Below are positions 1 to 16,300 of a stretch of 64,000 nt of DNA, one piece after another. The DNA is from Phellopilus nigrolimitatus. Its lineage: Eukaryota > Basidiomycota > Agaricomycetes > Hymenochaetales > Hymenochaetaceae. The translations under genes and the position numbers were made by a program. The stretch covers positions 1-64,000 of the forward strand of contig JAJOHG010000031.1 of NCBI GenBank assembly GCA_021029095.1. Reading direction: 5' to 3'. A model generated the notes under the pieces. That model did not search any database, was not told the DNA's origin, and worked only from the letters and a program-made list of their open reading frames with translations. Each line of letters opens with the position of its first letter. Position 1 is the stretch's first letter.

Positions 1-1345
1 GCGAAAGGGGGGGAAATACGGCGGTCGTATTACGGAACCCAGTACAGTCAAACCTCTCGTTAAGCATAGCCCTCGGTGGACACCTCAGGTCATGCTTAAC
101 GAAGGGTTATGCTTATCGCCGGCTTTGCATATATTACATAATGAAATACTTTAGTTTCTGCTCTTGCCCAAAATCACATAACTGCCGGATAAGTGAGAAA
201 AGTAGCTCGGGCTCAGACTCTGGCAACCTCAAACTTGGGAACATGCTCATTATTAGCCTAAAATTTAATGAGAATTACTTTATGGCTGTGGCTTGAATAA
301 TTGTGACTGTAAACTCGGCCAATGAGCTTGCCAAACACAAAAAAATTACAATTCCGCCAAATGTTTGAGCGTATTTGGTACCTCTCATTAAGCATATTCC
401 CATTTATTTTTCAAAAAGCCTCTATGCTTAATGCCTAACTACAATTATGCTAATGGACCCTTATTTTCGTATCTACCAAGTCGGTGGACCCAAATTTCTA
501 TGCTTAATGACAGGTAATGCTTAACTACAAGGATGCTTAACGAGAGGTTTGACTGTATTGGCAATACGGTTCCGGTGCGGTGCCCTCATCTGTTCTCGAG
601 AAATAGGTGTATCTGACTTGTGTTTTGTAAAAGATGAACACGTTTTTAGCTCTGTTATTACTTCCAGCTTCGAGATTAAGCAGGTAACGCATATCAACTA
701 GCGCCCTGCCGAAGAGCCTGCGGAAGATCTGCGGAAGATCTGGAGAAGATTGAGGGGAGGAGAGGAGAGGGGACGGACGGACGGACGCGGAGGCGCGGGA
801 AGGAGTTGTGGCTCATGGTTCGCGTTATGTCACGCGTAGTAGTACCCAGACGATCGAGTCACGCTTGTTTTCCTTAGCGCTTCGAAGCCTTCGTAGCTAG
901 CCCCTCATCGTCTACTTGATCTGGCCCGCAAGCGTGTGGCTTTCCTTTGTCAAGGGAAGAAGCGAAAGAAAACTGGGTTTAAGGATGCATGTACATACAA
1001 TTTCTGAACTTGAAGAGATTCACAAAGTCGACCCGACGCGTTGAAGTGTCCGCGACTGGTGTAAACACAAACCTCAGGAGGCACGAAACAAAAAAGAAAG
1101 AAAACGAAGCCACGAGAACCTACATACAGTAGCAGTAGCAGTAGCAGAAAAAACAGGTTGTCTAGTTCCACAACAACAAACAGCAACAGCAGAAACAACA
1201 GCAGAAGCAGCAGCAGCAGGAAGTCCCAACATAGCAACAGAAAAAGAAAGAAAAGAAAGAAAAAAACACATACAGAGCAGCATACAGACCAGCAGCGCGA
1301 AGAAACCCGATCGAACAAGCCTACATGTTTGAACAACACAACCCG
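1..1345. repeat. Left arm of the inverted repeat around the halogenase
   Basis: Read on the minus strand, this stretch aligns with about 5545-6840: the GCT-rich 3' untranslated region of the halogenase, the CGATCGAGTCACGCTTG segment and the ATACACCTATTTCTCGAGAA segment occur in the same order. The arms differ by one MITE each (45-555 here, 6222-6526 in the other arm) and by point changes. CAG/AAC-type microsatellite sequence lies at about 1128-1225. Confidence 0.8.
45..555. mobile_element. MITE with pogo/mariner-like TIRs (MITE-1)
   Basis: A 511-bp non-coding element. It begins CAGTCAAACCTCTCGTTAAG and ends with the reverse complement, and is flanked on both sides by TA (43-44 and 556-557). 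The interior is AT-rich and repeats sub-terminal motifs (ATGCTTAA). The empty site survives in the other arm of the local inverted repeat near 6.79 kb, where the flanks are joined with a single TA. TA duplication and a CAGT-type terminus fit the Tc1/mariner-pogo superfamily; no transposase is encoded. Confidence 0.88.
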
Positions 1346-1417
1346 AAAACACGTCCCCGACCATCCAGCCTCTCTCGCTCGCTTCCGGCCCGCCGCCGCC
1401 GCCGCGCCCGTGCTCGC

Positions 1418-5440
<4,023 letters not shown>

Positions 5441-5470
5441 ATTGCGTACGTTGCGTACGTTGCGCGTCGT

Positions 5471-5547
5471 GCGCGTTCATCGGCCCGTACTTCTCCTCGG
5501 GCGCGCACCTCTCGCCGACGGGCGCGCTGAGCGCCGCGGCGGCGTGA
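5471..5547 (+). pseudogene. Internally deleted halogenase remnant
   Basis: The plus strand encodes an AFIGPYFSSGAHL segment, matching the halogenase AFIDPYFSSGVHL region. After TGALSA it jumps directly to the last alanine codons and stop of the halogenase and continues into that gene's 3' untranslated sequence. About 190 codons between are missing, and everything upstream of the motif is replaced by repeat sequence. The junction sits in a GCGC/CGCGGC-rich stretch, suggesting deletion at microhomology. It cannot make an enzyme. Confidence 0.82.
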
Positions 5548-5723
5548 GCGGGCACGGGCGGGTCGGAAGCGAGTGAGAGGGTGGTTGGTCGGGGACGTGT
5601 AGGCTTGTTCGATCGGGTTTCTTCGTGCTGCTGGTTCTGTATGCCGTTCTGTATGTGTTTTCTTTTTCTCTCTTTTTCTTTTTTTCTTTCTTTTTTTCTT
5701 TTCTTTGTTGCTATGTTGGTACT

Positions 5724-5754
<31 letters not shown>

Positions 5755-6840
5755 TCTGCTTATGCTTATGCTGTTTGTTGTTGTGGGACTAGAAACCCTC
5801 TTTTACTGCTCCTGTATGTAGTTGTGTGTTTGCTAGAGAAATCATGGTTTTTTCTGATACTTTTGGGGTTGAGTGTGTTCGGAGTCGGCACAGGCTTCGT
5901 TTTCTTCTTCTTTTTTTTCGTTTCGTGCCCCCCCCCCCCTGACAAGTTTGTGCTGACGCCAGTCGCGAACACTTTAGCGCGTCGGGTCGACTATGTGAAT
6001 CTCCTTCAAGGTCGAAGATTGTATGTACGTACATTGCATCCCTTTCAAACTCATTTTTCTTTCGCTTCTTCTCTCGACAAAAGATAGTCACACGCTTGCG
6101 GGCCAGTCCGAAGGCAGCGCATGACAGCCGTAGATCAATGACGTAGACGATGAGGGGCTTGTCTGGAGCCAAACAGCAAGCGCTGAGGAAAAACAAGCGT
6201 GACTCGATCGTCTGGGTACTACAGGTGTCAGAAAAGTCTTCGCCCTCCCCCCACCTGAAAAATGAAGGCGGTTCCCGCCTGCGTAGCAAACGATGCTGCG
6301 CCGTCGAGTTGTCAGCTCGCCATTTCGCCATTACCTATGTATGCTGCCGGCTCAACACATCCCAAAAATAATTAACGAGTTATGTATCTGATGTTTTCAA
6401 TAATATGCATCTAAAGCAAAGATTATGCATAGTAGAACACTATTTGACATTATTTTTGTGCGAATAGGGCAGACGTGAACTGCCTTCCTTTTTTTTCTTG
6501 GGGGGGAAGACTTTTCTGACCCACTGTACTACGCGTGACGTAACGCGAATCACGAACCACAACTCCTTCCAGCGCCTTCCGCGTCCATCCGTCCTTCAAT
6601 CCTCTCCAGAACCTCCACAGATCTTCCGCGGGATCTTCGGCAAGGCGCTCGTCGACATGCGTTACTTGCTTAATCTCGAAGCTGGAAGCAATAACGGAGC
6701 GAAAGGCGTGTTCATCTTTTACAAGTCAGATACACCTATTTCTCGAGAACAGATGAGGGCACCTCAGCAGAACCGTAATGCCGATACGGGTCCCATGATA
6801 CGACCGCCGTATTTGTCCCCCTCCTTTGCTCAATACGACA
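5545..6840. repeat. Right arm of the inverted repeat around the halogenase
   Basis: Inverted counterpart of 1-1345. It starts in the halogenase 3' end, passes a pyrimidine tract and a GCT repeat (about 5726-5768), a poly-C run near 5929 and MITE-2, and ends near 6840. The open frames inside follow the low-complexity sequence and are not considered genes. Confidence 0.78.
6222..6526. mobile_element. MITE with GTCAGAAAAGTCTTC TIRs, copy 1 (MITE-2)
   Basis: A 305-bp element beginning CAGGTGTCAGAAAAGTCTTC and ending GAAGACTTTTCTGACCCACTG, flanked by TA at 6220-6221 and 6527-6528. The empty site GGGTACTACTACGCG is preserved in the left arm near 835-850, which fixes the insertion point and the TA duplication. 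No coding capacity. Confidence 0.88.
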
Positions 6841-7071
6841 CGGCCCCCGTTTCCGTATTCGGTATATGGTACGGTGGACAGCCTGCTTTACTGAACCGAG
6901 GTGCATAAGTTGGACATAAGCAACGTCCACTCTGAAACTAGACTGTCGGTCTCGAATATCAAAGAGGAGAATCAGTGGTACTCACCTGATAAAAAGTACA
7001 GCGAGATTGTTAACTCCATCCGCATGAGCACCAGTTAACAATCAGCATATGATATGAAAAGCGAACAATGA

Positions 7072-7231
7072 ACAATCTAAGCGGCCGGCAAGAATGTGCC
7101 GACAAAAAAAAGGGGGGCAGCCACAGCATGACGCGGTGTGGCTTATAAGATATGAACGGTCTAAGCGGCCAGCCAGAACGTGCCGACCAAACAAGGTAGC
7201 CACAGCACAACGGTGTGGCTTATAAGACTGA
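7072..7231. repeat. Two-copy tandem repeat of about 80 bp upstream of the acidic-protein gene
   Basis: Each unit holds TCTAAGCGGCC, GTGCCGAC and GTGTGGCTTATAAGA. The first spans about 7072-7154 and the second about 7155-7231. The TTATAAG block ending each unit could act as a TATA element, so the gene at 7328 would have a duplicated core promoter. That role is inferred. Confidence 0.6.
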
Positions 7232-7327
7232 ACGCGCACGTCCACCAACAACACATACGTCGACTCTCGCTCTCGCTCTTTGCCTCCTCGTCGCGCCACA
7301 CTATTAGCGCTGCCTCGACTATCAGCC

Positions 7328-8588
7328 ATGGAGACGCGTCGGACTCTCCAAATCCCGCTGTACCAGCCTGTCTTCCACGCACAGCCTGCTCCACCCCTCG
7401 AGCAGCCTTCCGGCGTCGCGAACCTCGCCGCACGTCCTGCGCACGAAATCAATAGCGAGCTCCGCACTTACATGGCCCGTTCCGTACACATCTTGTCAGC
7501 TGCCCGGCGCGCGAACGTCCTCCTTACCACACGCAGCCACATCGGTGGTCTACGATCAGATGGCTCGACGTCCGACAGTAACAGTTGGACCCACTATGCA
7601 GATAGTGGGAACACTGCGAGCAGCCGGACGAGCCTTGATCCACCCACGGATTCGGACGGGAGCGTCGAGGAGGACATCAGCGATGGAGAAACAGATAGCG
7701 ATGGTCTTTTTCTCGACGGTGAATTTGTTGTTGCCGACAATGAAGAGATAGAAAACGCGTCCGACGATGGATCAAGTGAGGACGAAGAGCCGCCGGAGAC
7801 CGACGAGACGCTCATGCTCTCCCTGAAGAGATACAACAAGAGAATAGGTGTCAAGTATGCGGATGGCCTCGAAACGTGGTTCCGCGAAGACTACAGCACC
7901 GATATGCCCTTGCTGTATGTCCTTCAGGGATTGCACTGCCGTCAGGAGTCATATGCAGCAGTCATAATAGCATGTCAGAAGGTCATCGAGGAGGTCAGGG
8001 CAGCCGTTGATCCGGAGAAGGCAAAGGAGACCATACGCACCCTCGTCCTAGATGATTTAGACCAATGGTGGGAAAAGGTAAGCAAATTCGAATGTTACAT
8101 GACGCGCTTGCTGACGTACCGAGTCCATATCTTCAAGGATCCCGAAGCGCACTTGGAGCTCGGCCACGCCAAGGTCGCGCTCGTCGGACAGCTCGTGCGA
8201 GTAGGTATCTTCGACGGCAGCATCGTCAACACTGTCGTAGACAGGTACACAGAAGAGATGCACCGCGCCGGCATCTTTGACGTCTTCAAGACCCTCTTCG
8301 AGTACGCGGGCATCGATATCTGCGCGCCTGAGTACGAGGAGCAGACGCAGATGGCCGTCGAGAGACTGCGCGAGGTGCGCGACATGCTCCAAAACGAGTG
8401 GCGGACCGACGCTGATATCGATAGGACGTTTCGAGTGAGCAACGGAGCTTCGCAAAGATCGCTATGAGACTAATGTGTATGTACCATTATCGCAGCAGAT
8501 CGAAAGTCGCTTTCGGATGTATATCCTACATCATCAGCTGAAGCACGAGACGGAGACGGACTCCGAGTCGGAAGACGAGGGCGAGTAG
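7328..8588 (+). CDS. Acidic hypothetical protein, about 399 aa
   Basis: Two exons, 7328-8434 and 8496-8588, joined by a short GT-AG intron (GTGAGC...CGCAG). The chosen ATG has a good context (GCCATGG) and follows the TATAAG repeats; an in-frame ATG at 7280 is less likely. Residues about 85-165 form an Asp/Glu/Ser-rich, probably disordered stretch. About 170-370 looks helical and ordered (WWEKV..., LTYRVHIFKDPE..., EYEEQTQMAVERLREVRDML). The last exon is again highly acidic (ETETDSESEDEGE). I do not recognise a domain; the helical half has some MIF4G-like character, but that is only an impression. There is no signal peptide or membrane segment. It looks unrelated to the secondary-metabolism genes. 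Confidence 0.68.
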
Positions 8589-10360
8589 CAGGGACTCCAA
8601 AAAAGTTCGTCTTTGAATGACGAGTCAAAGACAAGGACGCAGTATAGGTATTGGACGACCACGTCTGAAAGATCGATTAGTTACTGAAGTCCATTGAGCA
8701 CAACAAGCTGCATGCTTGACGACTGAGTTCGATGGATCTATTCGAGTGAGTTCGCCAAATACCAAAAACTTTCATCAAAGGCGTATGGGACATGTGGAAA
8801 CAGGAATTAGAATGAGTTGGTTCATTTATAGTGGGCATCCACGCCGACGTGCCGAATCGCACTCCGCTGGATCGTCGGTGGCGTGACTAACCAGCTATCA
8901 AAGTTCGCGACTTGTCTACACATATTCTCTGCAGCGGAATTGTCTACGTCCAATTCACTGCGGACGGTCTTTTCGTGACCCGATTGCAACGTTCCAGGAC
9001 CAGTGAAACCTCTCGAACTCTCTTATTTCTCTTGTTTCGATATGACTGCGTATACTCATGTCTCGCCGAGTTCATCAAAAACTATATGATAGCCACGCTA
9101 GTGATAAATTTGCCTTTGCTCCCAAAGAGGTGTCCATTTAGTCCGTACGGCGAAGTGAGTGAGCAATAAACTTACGCCATCCGAGTGCAAGAGACTGGCA
9201 ATGGCATTGGAATTTTAGCGCCGAAGAAAATCTAGAGACACATTATCAACCTTGATCTGACAGCATTTTGGAGCTCGACAGCTTCGCTCGCAAAGCCCTG
9301 CGTTTCAGTGCACAAGAAATCGTACACAAAATCACCTCAGAGTCAATCGAAACTTGATTCTTTCAGCGATGGTCATGGTCGGCTATGATTTATAGGCACT
9401 ACGCTTTTCAATGCTGGTCAAGAACCCATGCTAGCAAAATCCCTTCTGCATAATAAGTATGTAAAGTGTGCTCTTTGCTACAGGTGCGTCAGAAAAGTCT
9501 CCCCCTTTGGAAAAAGGAATGCGGTTACCGCCTGCGTAGCAAACGATACCGCGTCGTCCAGTTGTCCCTTACCATTGCCTATGGTATGCTGCCAGCTCAA
9601 GTCACGCAAAAAATAATCAGCAAGAACATATTGTTTACATATAATATACGTCTGGATACATTATGAACAATCAAACTTCAAAAAAAATTATGAACAAGGC
9701 AGACGAGAGCCGCCTTCCTTTTTAAAAGGAGGGGGAGGGGGGGGGGGGGGGGGGGGGAAGACTTTTCTGACCCATTTTTCTGACCATTTGTATAATGACG
9801 TCGCTGCAATGACGTCTATACACCCGCAAGCTCCGAGCACAATGGCTCCTCCGACTCCGACTACGCAATTATCGACTTTTCTTTCTAATCTACATATCCA
9901 GATTAGGTCGACAGGTATTCTCTAAGAACAATCTATCTTGCATATATCGTTCTGGCAGGTTTATACGCTATCGTCCGGCTAATACTTATTTCCTCCCCGT
10001 TGGGAGCGAGTAGCTTTTGCCACAAATCGTCTTATGGAGAAAAGCTATTGGTAAAAATAAGTTGGTTAAGGCATTTTCAAAGTACTTACTCCAACTGAAG
10101 CGAGACCGAGAGGAATTTTACAGAGTATGAGCTCGGTGTCGGGAGCCTCGCATTGTGTGTAGTAAAACATTCATACCGATATTAGGAGTTCTTCGAAGGC
10201 AGGGACGAGAAATCGGCAACTCGAAAACGACAAATATCACAACATTTTGAGCTCGCAATGGCGATTCGGTGTCCCGGTGAGTGACTGTACTATACAAAGT
10301 AAGCATACTTCTATATAGGTACATACTGCTACCATTATTAATTTCCTTAAATTTCTCAGC
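8589..10360. other. Intergenic region with one MITE
   Basis: Apart from the MITE at 9481-9790 I see no gene. Open frames are below 100 codons and lack plausible splice-linked neighbours. Confidence 0.5.
9481..9790. mobile_element. MITE with GTCAGAAAAGTCT TIRs, copy 2 (MITE-2 family)
   Basis: Second member of the family at 6222-6526. It starts CAGGTGCGTCAGAAAAGTCT after a TA, shares the interior GCCTGCGTAGCAAACGAT segment, and ends at a duplicated CTGACC terminus before TA (9791-9792). A poly-G run of about 25 nt sits just inside the right terminus. Confidence 0.8.
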
Positions 10361-10438
10361 ACATAAAAAGGCTCGAAGCTCATCCGTCCCATATTCCAAC
10401 TTCCAATAACCCACGACCAAATCTACGAAGAATCAGAA

Positions 10439-11789
10439 ATGCCCGCCATCGCAGCACCAGCCAAGGTACTCGTCTCCGGCGCGAACGGCTTCATCGCCGT
10501 GTGGCTCGTGCAGGACCTCCTCGAGCGCGGATACAGCGTGCGTGGCACCGTGCGCGCGGAGAGTAAGGCCACACATATACGCAACCTCTTCAAGGCGCAC
10601 GGGGGTAAGCTCGAGATCGTCGAGGTGCCGGATATCACGAAGCCGGGCGCGTTCGACGCGGCCGTCCAGGGCGTCGACGCGATCGCGCACACCGCGTCGC
10701 CGTTCCATTTCAACGCGGATGACCCAAATGGTGAGTGGCACTCCCGACGGAGAGAGTCGCACGGCTGACATTGCCGTCGCATCCACCCACAGATGTCATC
10801 GAGCCCGCCGTGAAGGGCACAGTTGGCATCCTCGAGTCTGCGCTGAAGCACGCGTGAGCACTTATTCCCTCTATTCCCCCTTTGTCCCCCAAGTAAACGA
10901 ACCTTATCGCGTCCTTTCTCTTCTGCACACGACAGCGGTCCACAGCTGAGGCGCATCGCGGTACTGTCCTCATGCGCGTCAATCATAAATGATTCGGACC
11001 GCGGGGAGCTCGATGAGCGCAGGTGGAACGAGGAGAGCATCGCGGAGGTGCGCGCCCAGGGCCGCACCGCGGGACAGGGCGCCAAGTACTGCGCGTCGAA
11101 GTCGCTCGCCGAAAAGGGTGTGTCCGCAGCGCCTCGCGCGCCTTGTGAAACCTCCTCTGACCTAAAGTTCCAGCCGCGTGGGAGTTCGCCGAGAAACACA
11201 AGTCCGAGATCTCATGGGACCTCGTTGCGCTGAACCCGCCATTCGTACGTCCCTCACTTCTCCTTTTCTTGTCCTTCCTAACTCGTCTATAAGGTCTTCG
11301 GCCCGATCCTACACGAAGTATCATCGCCCGCTGCGCTGAACAGCAGCGTCGCGCTTTTCTACGAGGCGATCCTGACGCAGAAGAAGACGCCGGAGGAGCT
11401 TGCGGAGATGCAGGGCTCGTGGGTCGACGTGCGCGACGTCGCGCTCGGCCACGTGCGCGCGCTCGAGGTGCCCGAGGCGGGAGGGCAGCGCTTCATCCTG
11501 TCCGCTGGACCGTTCATCTGGCAGGACTGGCGTACGTGTTTTTCGACTTCCGCTCTGCTCTGACCGTTACAACGCGGACTGACGCGCTTGGCTTGCAGTC
11601 GACGCGGCGAACGAACTCAAGCTCCCAGGGCTCACTGTGCCCACTGGCACGCCGGGCGCTGGGAAGGACTTCGAGTACAAATCCTGGTACAGCAGTGCGA
11701 AAGCGAGAACGGTGCTCGGGATCGAGTTCCATGACAAGAAATCGACGGCAAAGGACAGTATCGAGAATCTGAAGGCGCGCGGGTGGTGA
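10439..11789 (+). CDS. NAD(P)-dependent reductase, extended SDR (dihydroflavonol reductase / GRE2-like)
   Basis: Six exons keep frame: 10439-10730, 10793-10853, 10936-11117, 11174-11244, 11294-11531 and 11599-11789, giving 344 aa. The cofactor motif GANGFIA is at about residue 14, the catalytic Ser region (LSSCAS) near 128 and the catalytic pair YCASK near 169, so all active-site elements are present. Family members (DFR, GRE2, fungal ketone and aldehyde reductases) reduce carbonyls with NADPH in the cytosol. An ATAAAAAGG box lies about 75 nt upstream. It stands 1.6 kb before the first AAR, so reduction of the AAR's aldehyde to an alcohol is a reasonable but unproven role. Confidence 0.88.
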
Positions 11790-13355
11790 ACGAACTGCTG
11801 GCGATAGAAAGGTGTTTATTGGTGTGCTTCCAGTATGTAGACAATGAGTGTGTAGGAATACGGATGTCAATGTGATAACGTGGACGTTTTTGGACAAGAA
11901 GTCGGCTGTGGTTGTCACGTGATCCAAATGTAATAATGTCAGCGTATAGCTCCTATTCTGATTTGACACATTCCTTGTCAATCTATCACCACTCAGCGAT
12001 AGCAAAGGCTGAAGCGTTGCTTCCTCCTCACTCTTTCCAAAAGGAAAGCATCTCAAGTCACTCGCTTTCCTTTCATCCTTATCTATCTTGTCTGTTTTCT
12101 TGGGGCTTTACTTCACTTGACTCACAGTGCAGGTTCAATCGAACTCGGACACGAGCTCATAGCGTTCGCGCTCTTTTTTTGTTTATAGTGAGCTGCTTAT
12201 TTTCTCAACGTCTTCTTGTGGGTTGCTCAGTCCTAAGTTTTCTCAGATAATTTCGGTTGCGTCATAGAATAGACATGCAGAACCGATGTTCACGACGTCA
12301 GGACCAGATCCATCCCGACGACACTGTGCATGCCCACCAGATTTACTCCCAGGTTGGCTTCACGTCCGACTCTGAGAACTCTGTAATGGAGGACGTCGGG
12401 GACGTCGGGCAGGACTACTACCGAAGACCATGAATCCGGGTCTGCACATCTATCGTGCATTCAAATAATAGACCATATTGGCGATGAGGCTTCATAGCAG
12501 AAATCGCAGAAAGCTTTCCTCGCCAGCGCCACAGAGTCCATCTTTCAGAGATTGAGAGCATTGGGCACTCAGACAATGGAAGCGAGCGGGCTTGAGGCAA
12601 AAAATCTGATTGACCACCGAGCTGACGATGAAAGCTGATAATCGCGCAAGTTTGATGCGCCAAGTCCGAAGTCCATTTGGCTCTTCCTATACTGGGTCGG
12701 CGGCAGAATCGAGAAGACTTGGATGATCAGATTAAGTCGATTTTGGGGCTCAGCATCTTGCTCTGAGCTTTCGCGGAGCCTCCTGAGAGGCTATGGCAAG
12801 AACCGCATGTCGCGAGGGAGCACAGAAAGCGAGACCACTTCGAGCGGAAGATGCAGAAGCCACCATTTCCGCACATCTGTCCTCGTGATGTGTGCAATCC
12901 ATGCAGGCGTGTGTAGCCAAAGATGTGCTGAAAAAGGGCGGTTTAGTACTAAATTTCAGTCTACCATCCTGTCCTGTGAATTTGAGTCAAACGCGCTCAG
13001 AAAAAAGCGGAGAAGAGAGAAAGCAAAAAAGGATGGATACGTACATGTGTACTCAGCGCTCGCTGGTACGCATCAATACTTTTATCCTAATGTGTTAAAT
13101 TACGTAACGCACAGTGCAGCGCTCAAAACTTCGGGTCAGCCATGTTCCATCGATAGCAACCCTAAATCTCTTCTTACTACCACGCTCTAACGCTTCGCCC
13201 GAGAACCATGGCACACTTCGTAGTGCCGACTGACTAAACTACTCCCATATCTCGGTCCTCGGTGACGTTACTTGGTTGCGCATTGTGGACCCCTGTTTCT
13301 TCGGCCGCGATTTGACTGTTGTACGAAAATCCATTTACGAGGCGGAGGCTGGGTT
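11790..13355. other. Intergenic region, no gene recognised
   Basis: The longest plus-strand frame (about 155 codons near 12.72-13.19 kb) has no recognisable domain and biased low-complexity content. The part near 13.07-13.12 kb (TTATCCTAATGTGT) resembles the region upstream of AAR C near 28.9 kb, suggesting shared promoter ancestry. Confidence 0.45.
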
Positions 13356-13361
13356 TATAAA
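13356..13361 (+). promoter_or_regulatory. TATA box of AAR A
   Basis: TATAAA in GGGTTTATAAAGCG, 39 nt before the ATG. The same block precedes AAR C. Confidence 0.6.
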
Positions 13362-13394
13362 GCGTCAGCGCAATGCATGAAGATCACTCCGGAA

Positions 13395-16300
13395 ATGTCT
13401 CCGCTCGTTATACCCAGGAGGCATGGCCTCCAAAGTGCAACGTTCACTCAGCCTCCACTCGACGAATCTCTGAGCCTTCCCGCGATATACGACTGGCAGG
13501 CTGAGCACTCTCCGAAGCACCCCGTGTTCGTCTATGAAGATGAGCCAGGATCTCAAAGGACGATACTCTGGGAGGAGAACGTGCAAGGCGTACACCGCGC
13601 GACTCGCTTTGTGCGGAAAGCCATCGGTAACCCTCCCGCTTCGAGCAGCGACGGGAAGGCACCAGTGGTCGCCGTCCTCGCTTCAGCTGGTTTGTGAACT
13701 GCGAAAGACACGCTTTCGTTTTCCGAATCTCACTCGACGCCTTCAGACACCATTACATTCGCCAGCCTCCTCATCGGAGTTATGCGAACTGGTTGGACGG
13801 TTTTTCCCATTTCCACGCGCAATAGCCCGGCTGCGGTCACCACGCTCCTCACGCAGACAAAAACCGCGCACATCTTCGTCTCGGCCGACTCGTCCATGCA
13901 ACACCTTGCGGATGCTGCTCTAAAGGAGCTCTCTGTCGATAATGCTGTTAAAAAGCACAAGTTGCCGGTCTTTGAGGAACTTTACCCCGTAAAAGGATTC
14001 GATCCGTCTTTTACACCCGAGCCGTTGGCCGAAATCGACATGGATGCTCCTGCTGTGATCTTCCATTCCTCAGGTAATACATCCCTGCCTTGGTTTTGTG
14101 GTCCGTGGCTCACGAGCTGTATGTCATCAGGCTCAACTGCGTTCCCGAAGCCCATTATCTTCGTTCATCGAGCAATAATTTGGACTGTTGGTGCGATGTG
14201 TAAGTGATCGACTTCGTTCGAAGCCCTGACGACCAGGTGGTGACTAACCGACCGACGTAGGTTTTGGAGAAAAAGATACCGCCGGAACTACCTGGGCGTG
14301 CCACGCTGCACCCATGTTCCATGCCATGGGCATGTTCGTGTTGCTGAATACTGTGCGTTTTTCTTTGGGCTTCTTTTATACAGCAATGTATTTTAACTCA
14401 ATTTGTTTCTCGCCTTATAGGCTGTATGTGGTGCTGTAGCTGCAGTTTTCAAACCTCAGTCTCCGCCCACCGTACCAAATCCGGTAAACTTCATGGAAAG
14501 CGCAATATCTTCTAAATGCGATTATATATTTTCTACGCCGACTTTCCCGGAGGTCAGTGGTGTATTTGTATTGCTACAACGCTTACGTTTAGCTTACCCT
14601 TTCAGACTTGGTCGCACGAGTCTCGCTACGTTGAAGTATTAGCAAAGATGAAAGGAGTCGTAAGTTTGTGTGCTTCGATTTCTCGACCACCTTGAAGAAC
14701 ATGATATGCAGACCTATGGAGGTGGACCTCTTAGTAAAGAAGCTAGCAGCCATCTTTCTTCGAAGGGCGTCGCCCTATACACACTATATGGATCGTGAGA
14801 TATCGTTTTATTCACTTCTTCCTTTCAGCCATCTGACTCAGGCTACTTGTCCAGGACGGAAACCATGATTGTCAATGAATTCTTACATAGTACGTCTGTT
14901 CTACAGTTTGGTGAAGTATAACATACAAGTGAGCTTGATTGTCTTTCCTGCTTAGCTCTGGGTGGCGCGGATTGCGATTACTTTAAGATTTGTCCCAACC
15001 GGGATGCCCACTTCATCGACTACGGTAATAACGAGTTTGAGCTCGTCTTTCTCGTACGATCTATTTATTACTATCATTCCGAACATTCGCGTGACTCAGC
15101 AAACCATTCCTCCCTTTCTTTTGTCTTTTTATAGGCGACGGACTTCTACCGTCCGAACGTCATCAACACGAAGATTAACGGGCGGGATGGATACGCAACG
15201 AGCGACCTCCTCTCTCCGCACCCGACGAAGCCAGGGTATTGGAAGGTCGTCGGTCGTACGGATGACCAGATCATGCACTCAACGGGCGAGAAGACGAACC
15301 CCGGGCCACTAGGTGTGTCTACATGCTTTATTTTCGGATGCTTTATTGAACGCGTATCTCGATGGATAGAGAAAATGTTGGCCCGCGATCCACTCGTCAG
15401 CCACGCTGTTTTTTTCGGGCGCGGACGCTTCCATTGCGGCGTCCTCGTACAGCCCGATGAGCTGTACGCATTCGATCCAGCGGACACTAACAAGCTCGCT
15501 GAATTCAGAAATCGTATTTGGTGAGTAACTTTCGAGACTATGCATTTATCTCAGCAGTTAAACACAAGAATTGCGATCTATGAAGGCCCACGGTCGAGAA
15601 AATGAACGAGTTTGCGCCAACGCACTCCCGGATTTTTAAAGAGGCGCGTACATCCATTTCTTAAAGCTGCTGTGTTGCTTAATCCGACATCGTGATATAT
15701 TCGCAGATGATTATCGTTACCTCACCTTCTAAACCGTTCCCTCTCACTGGAAAGGGCACAGTCCGCCGTCAGGTTACCATCAAGGAATATGACGACGAAA
15801 TCGAAACTGCATATAAAGCGGTCGATGAGAGCGCGCAGGATAACATCGTGGGTCCGGAAAACTGGTCTCAGCCGCAGGTCACGGAGTTTGTGAGGGAGAT
15901 CGTCCTGCAGACGATGAAAAAAGAAAACGGGGCGGTTGCTGATGATGCAGATTTATTTGAACATGGACTGGACAGGTACGGCGAGGACTTAGTGATTTCT
16001 CTGGATTACTGTTTAGTTTCGTTTTCAGTCTCCAAGCGACCTGGATACGCAACACCGTCCTCCGCGTTCTACGCGACTCGCACGCAGGCGTCGCGCGCAA
16101 ACTCTCCGCGACATTCATATACGACTACCCCACCATCGCGCGCCTCGCGGAGTATTTGTCTTCGAGCGTCTCGGGTACTTCGGTCGCCCCTGCAGGGGAC
16201 GCGCGCGCGAAGGCACGCGAACTAGAGGCGCTCGTTGCGAAGTACACGACGGCCTTCCCCACATTCGTCGCAGGTGCGGGATCAGGAAACGATGGGAACG

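Noticed and set aside
6498..6908. 136-codon plus-strand frame next to MITE-2
   Set aside because: It begins inside the MITE terminus, and the inverted copy near 600-760 does not preserve the frame.
8078..8123. Possible 46-nt intron in the acidic-protein gene (GTAAGC ... CTGAC ... CGAG)
   Set aside because: Removing it would shift the frame out of the long open region downstream, so I kept the sequence as coding.
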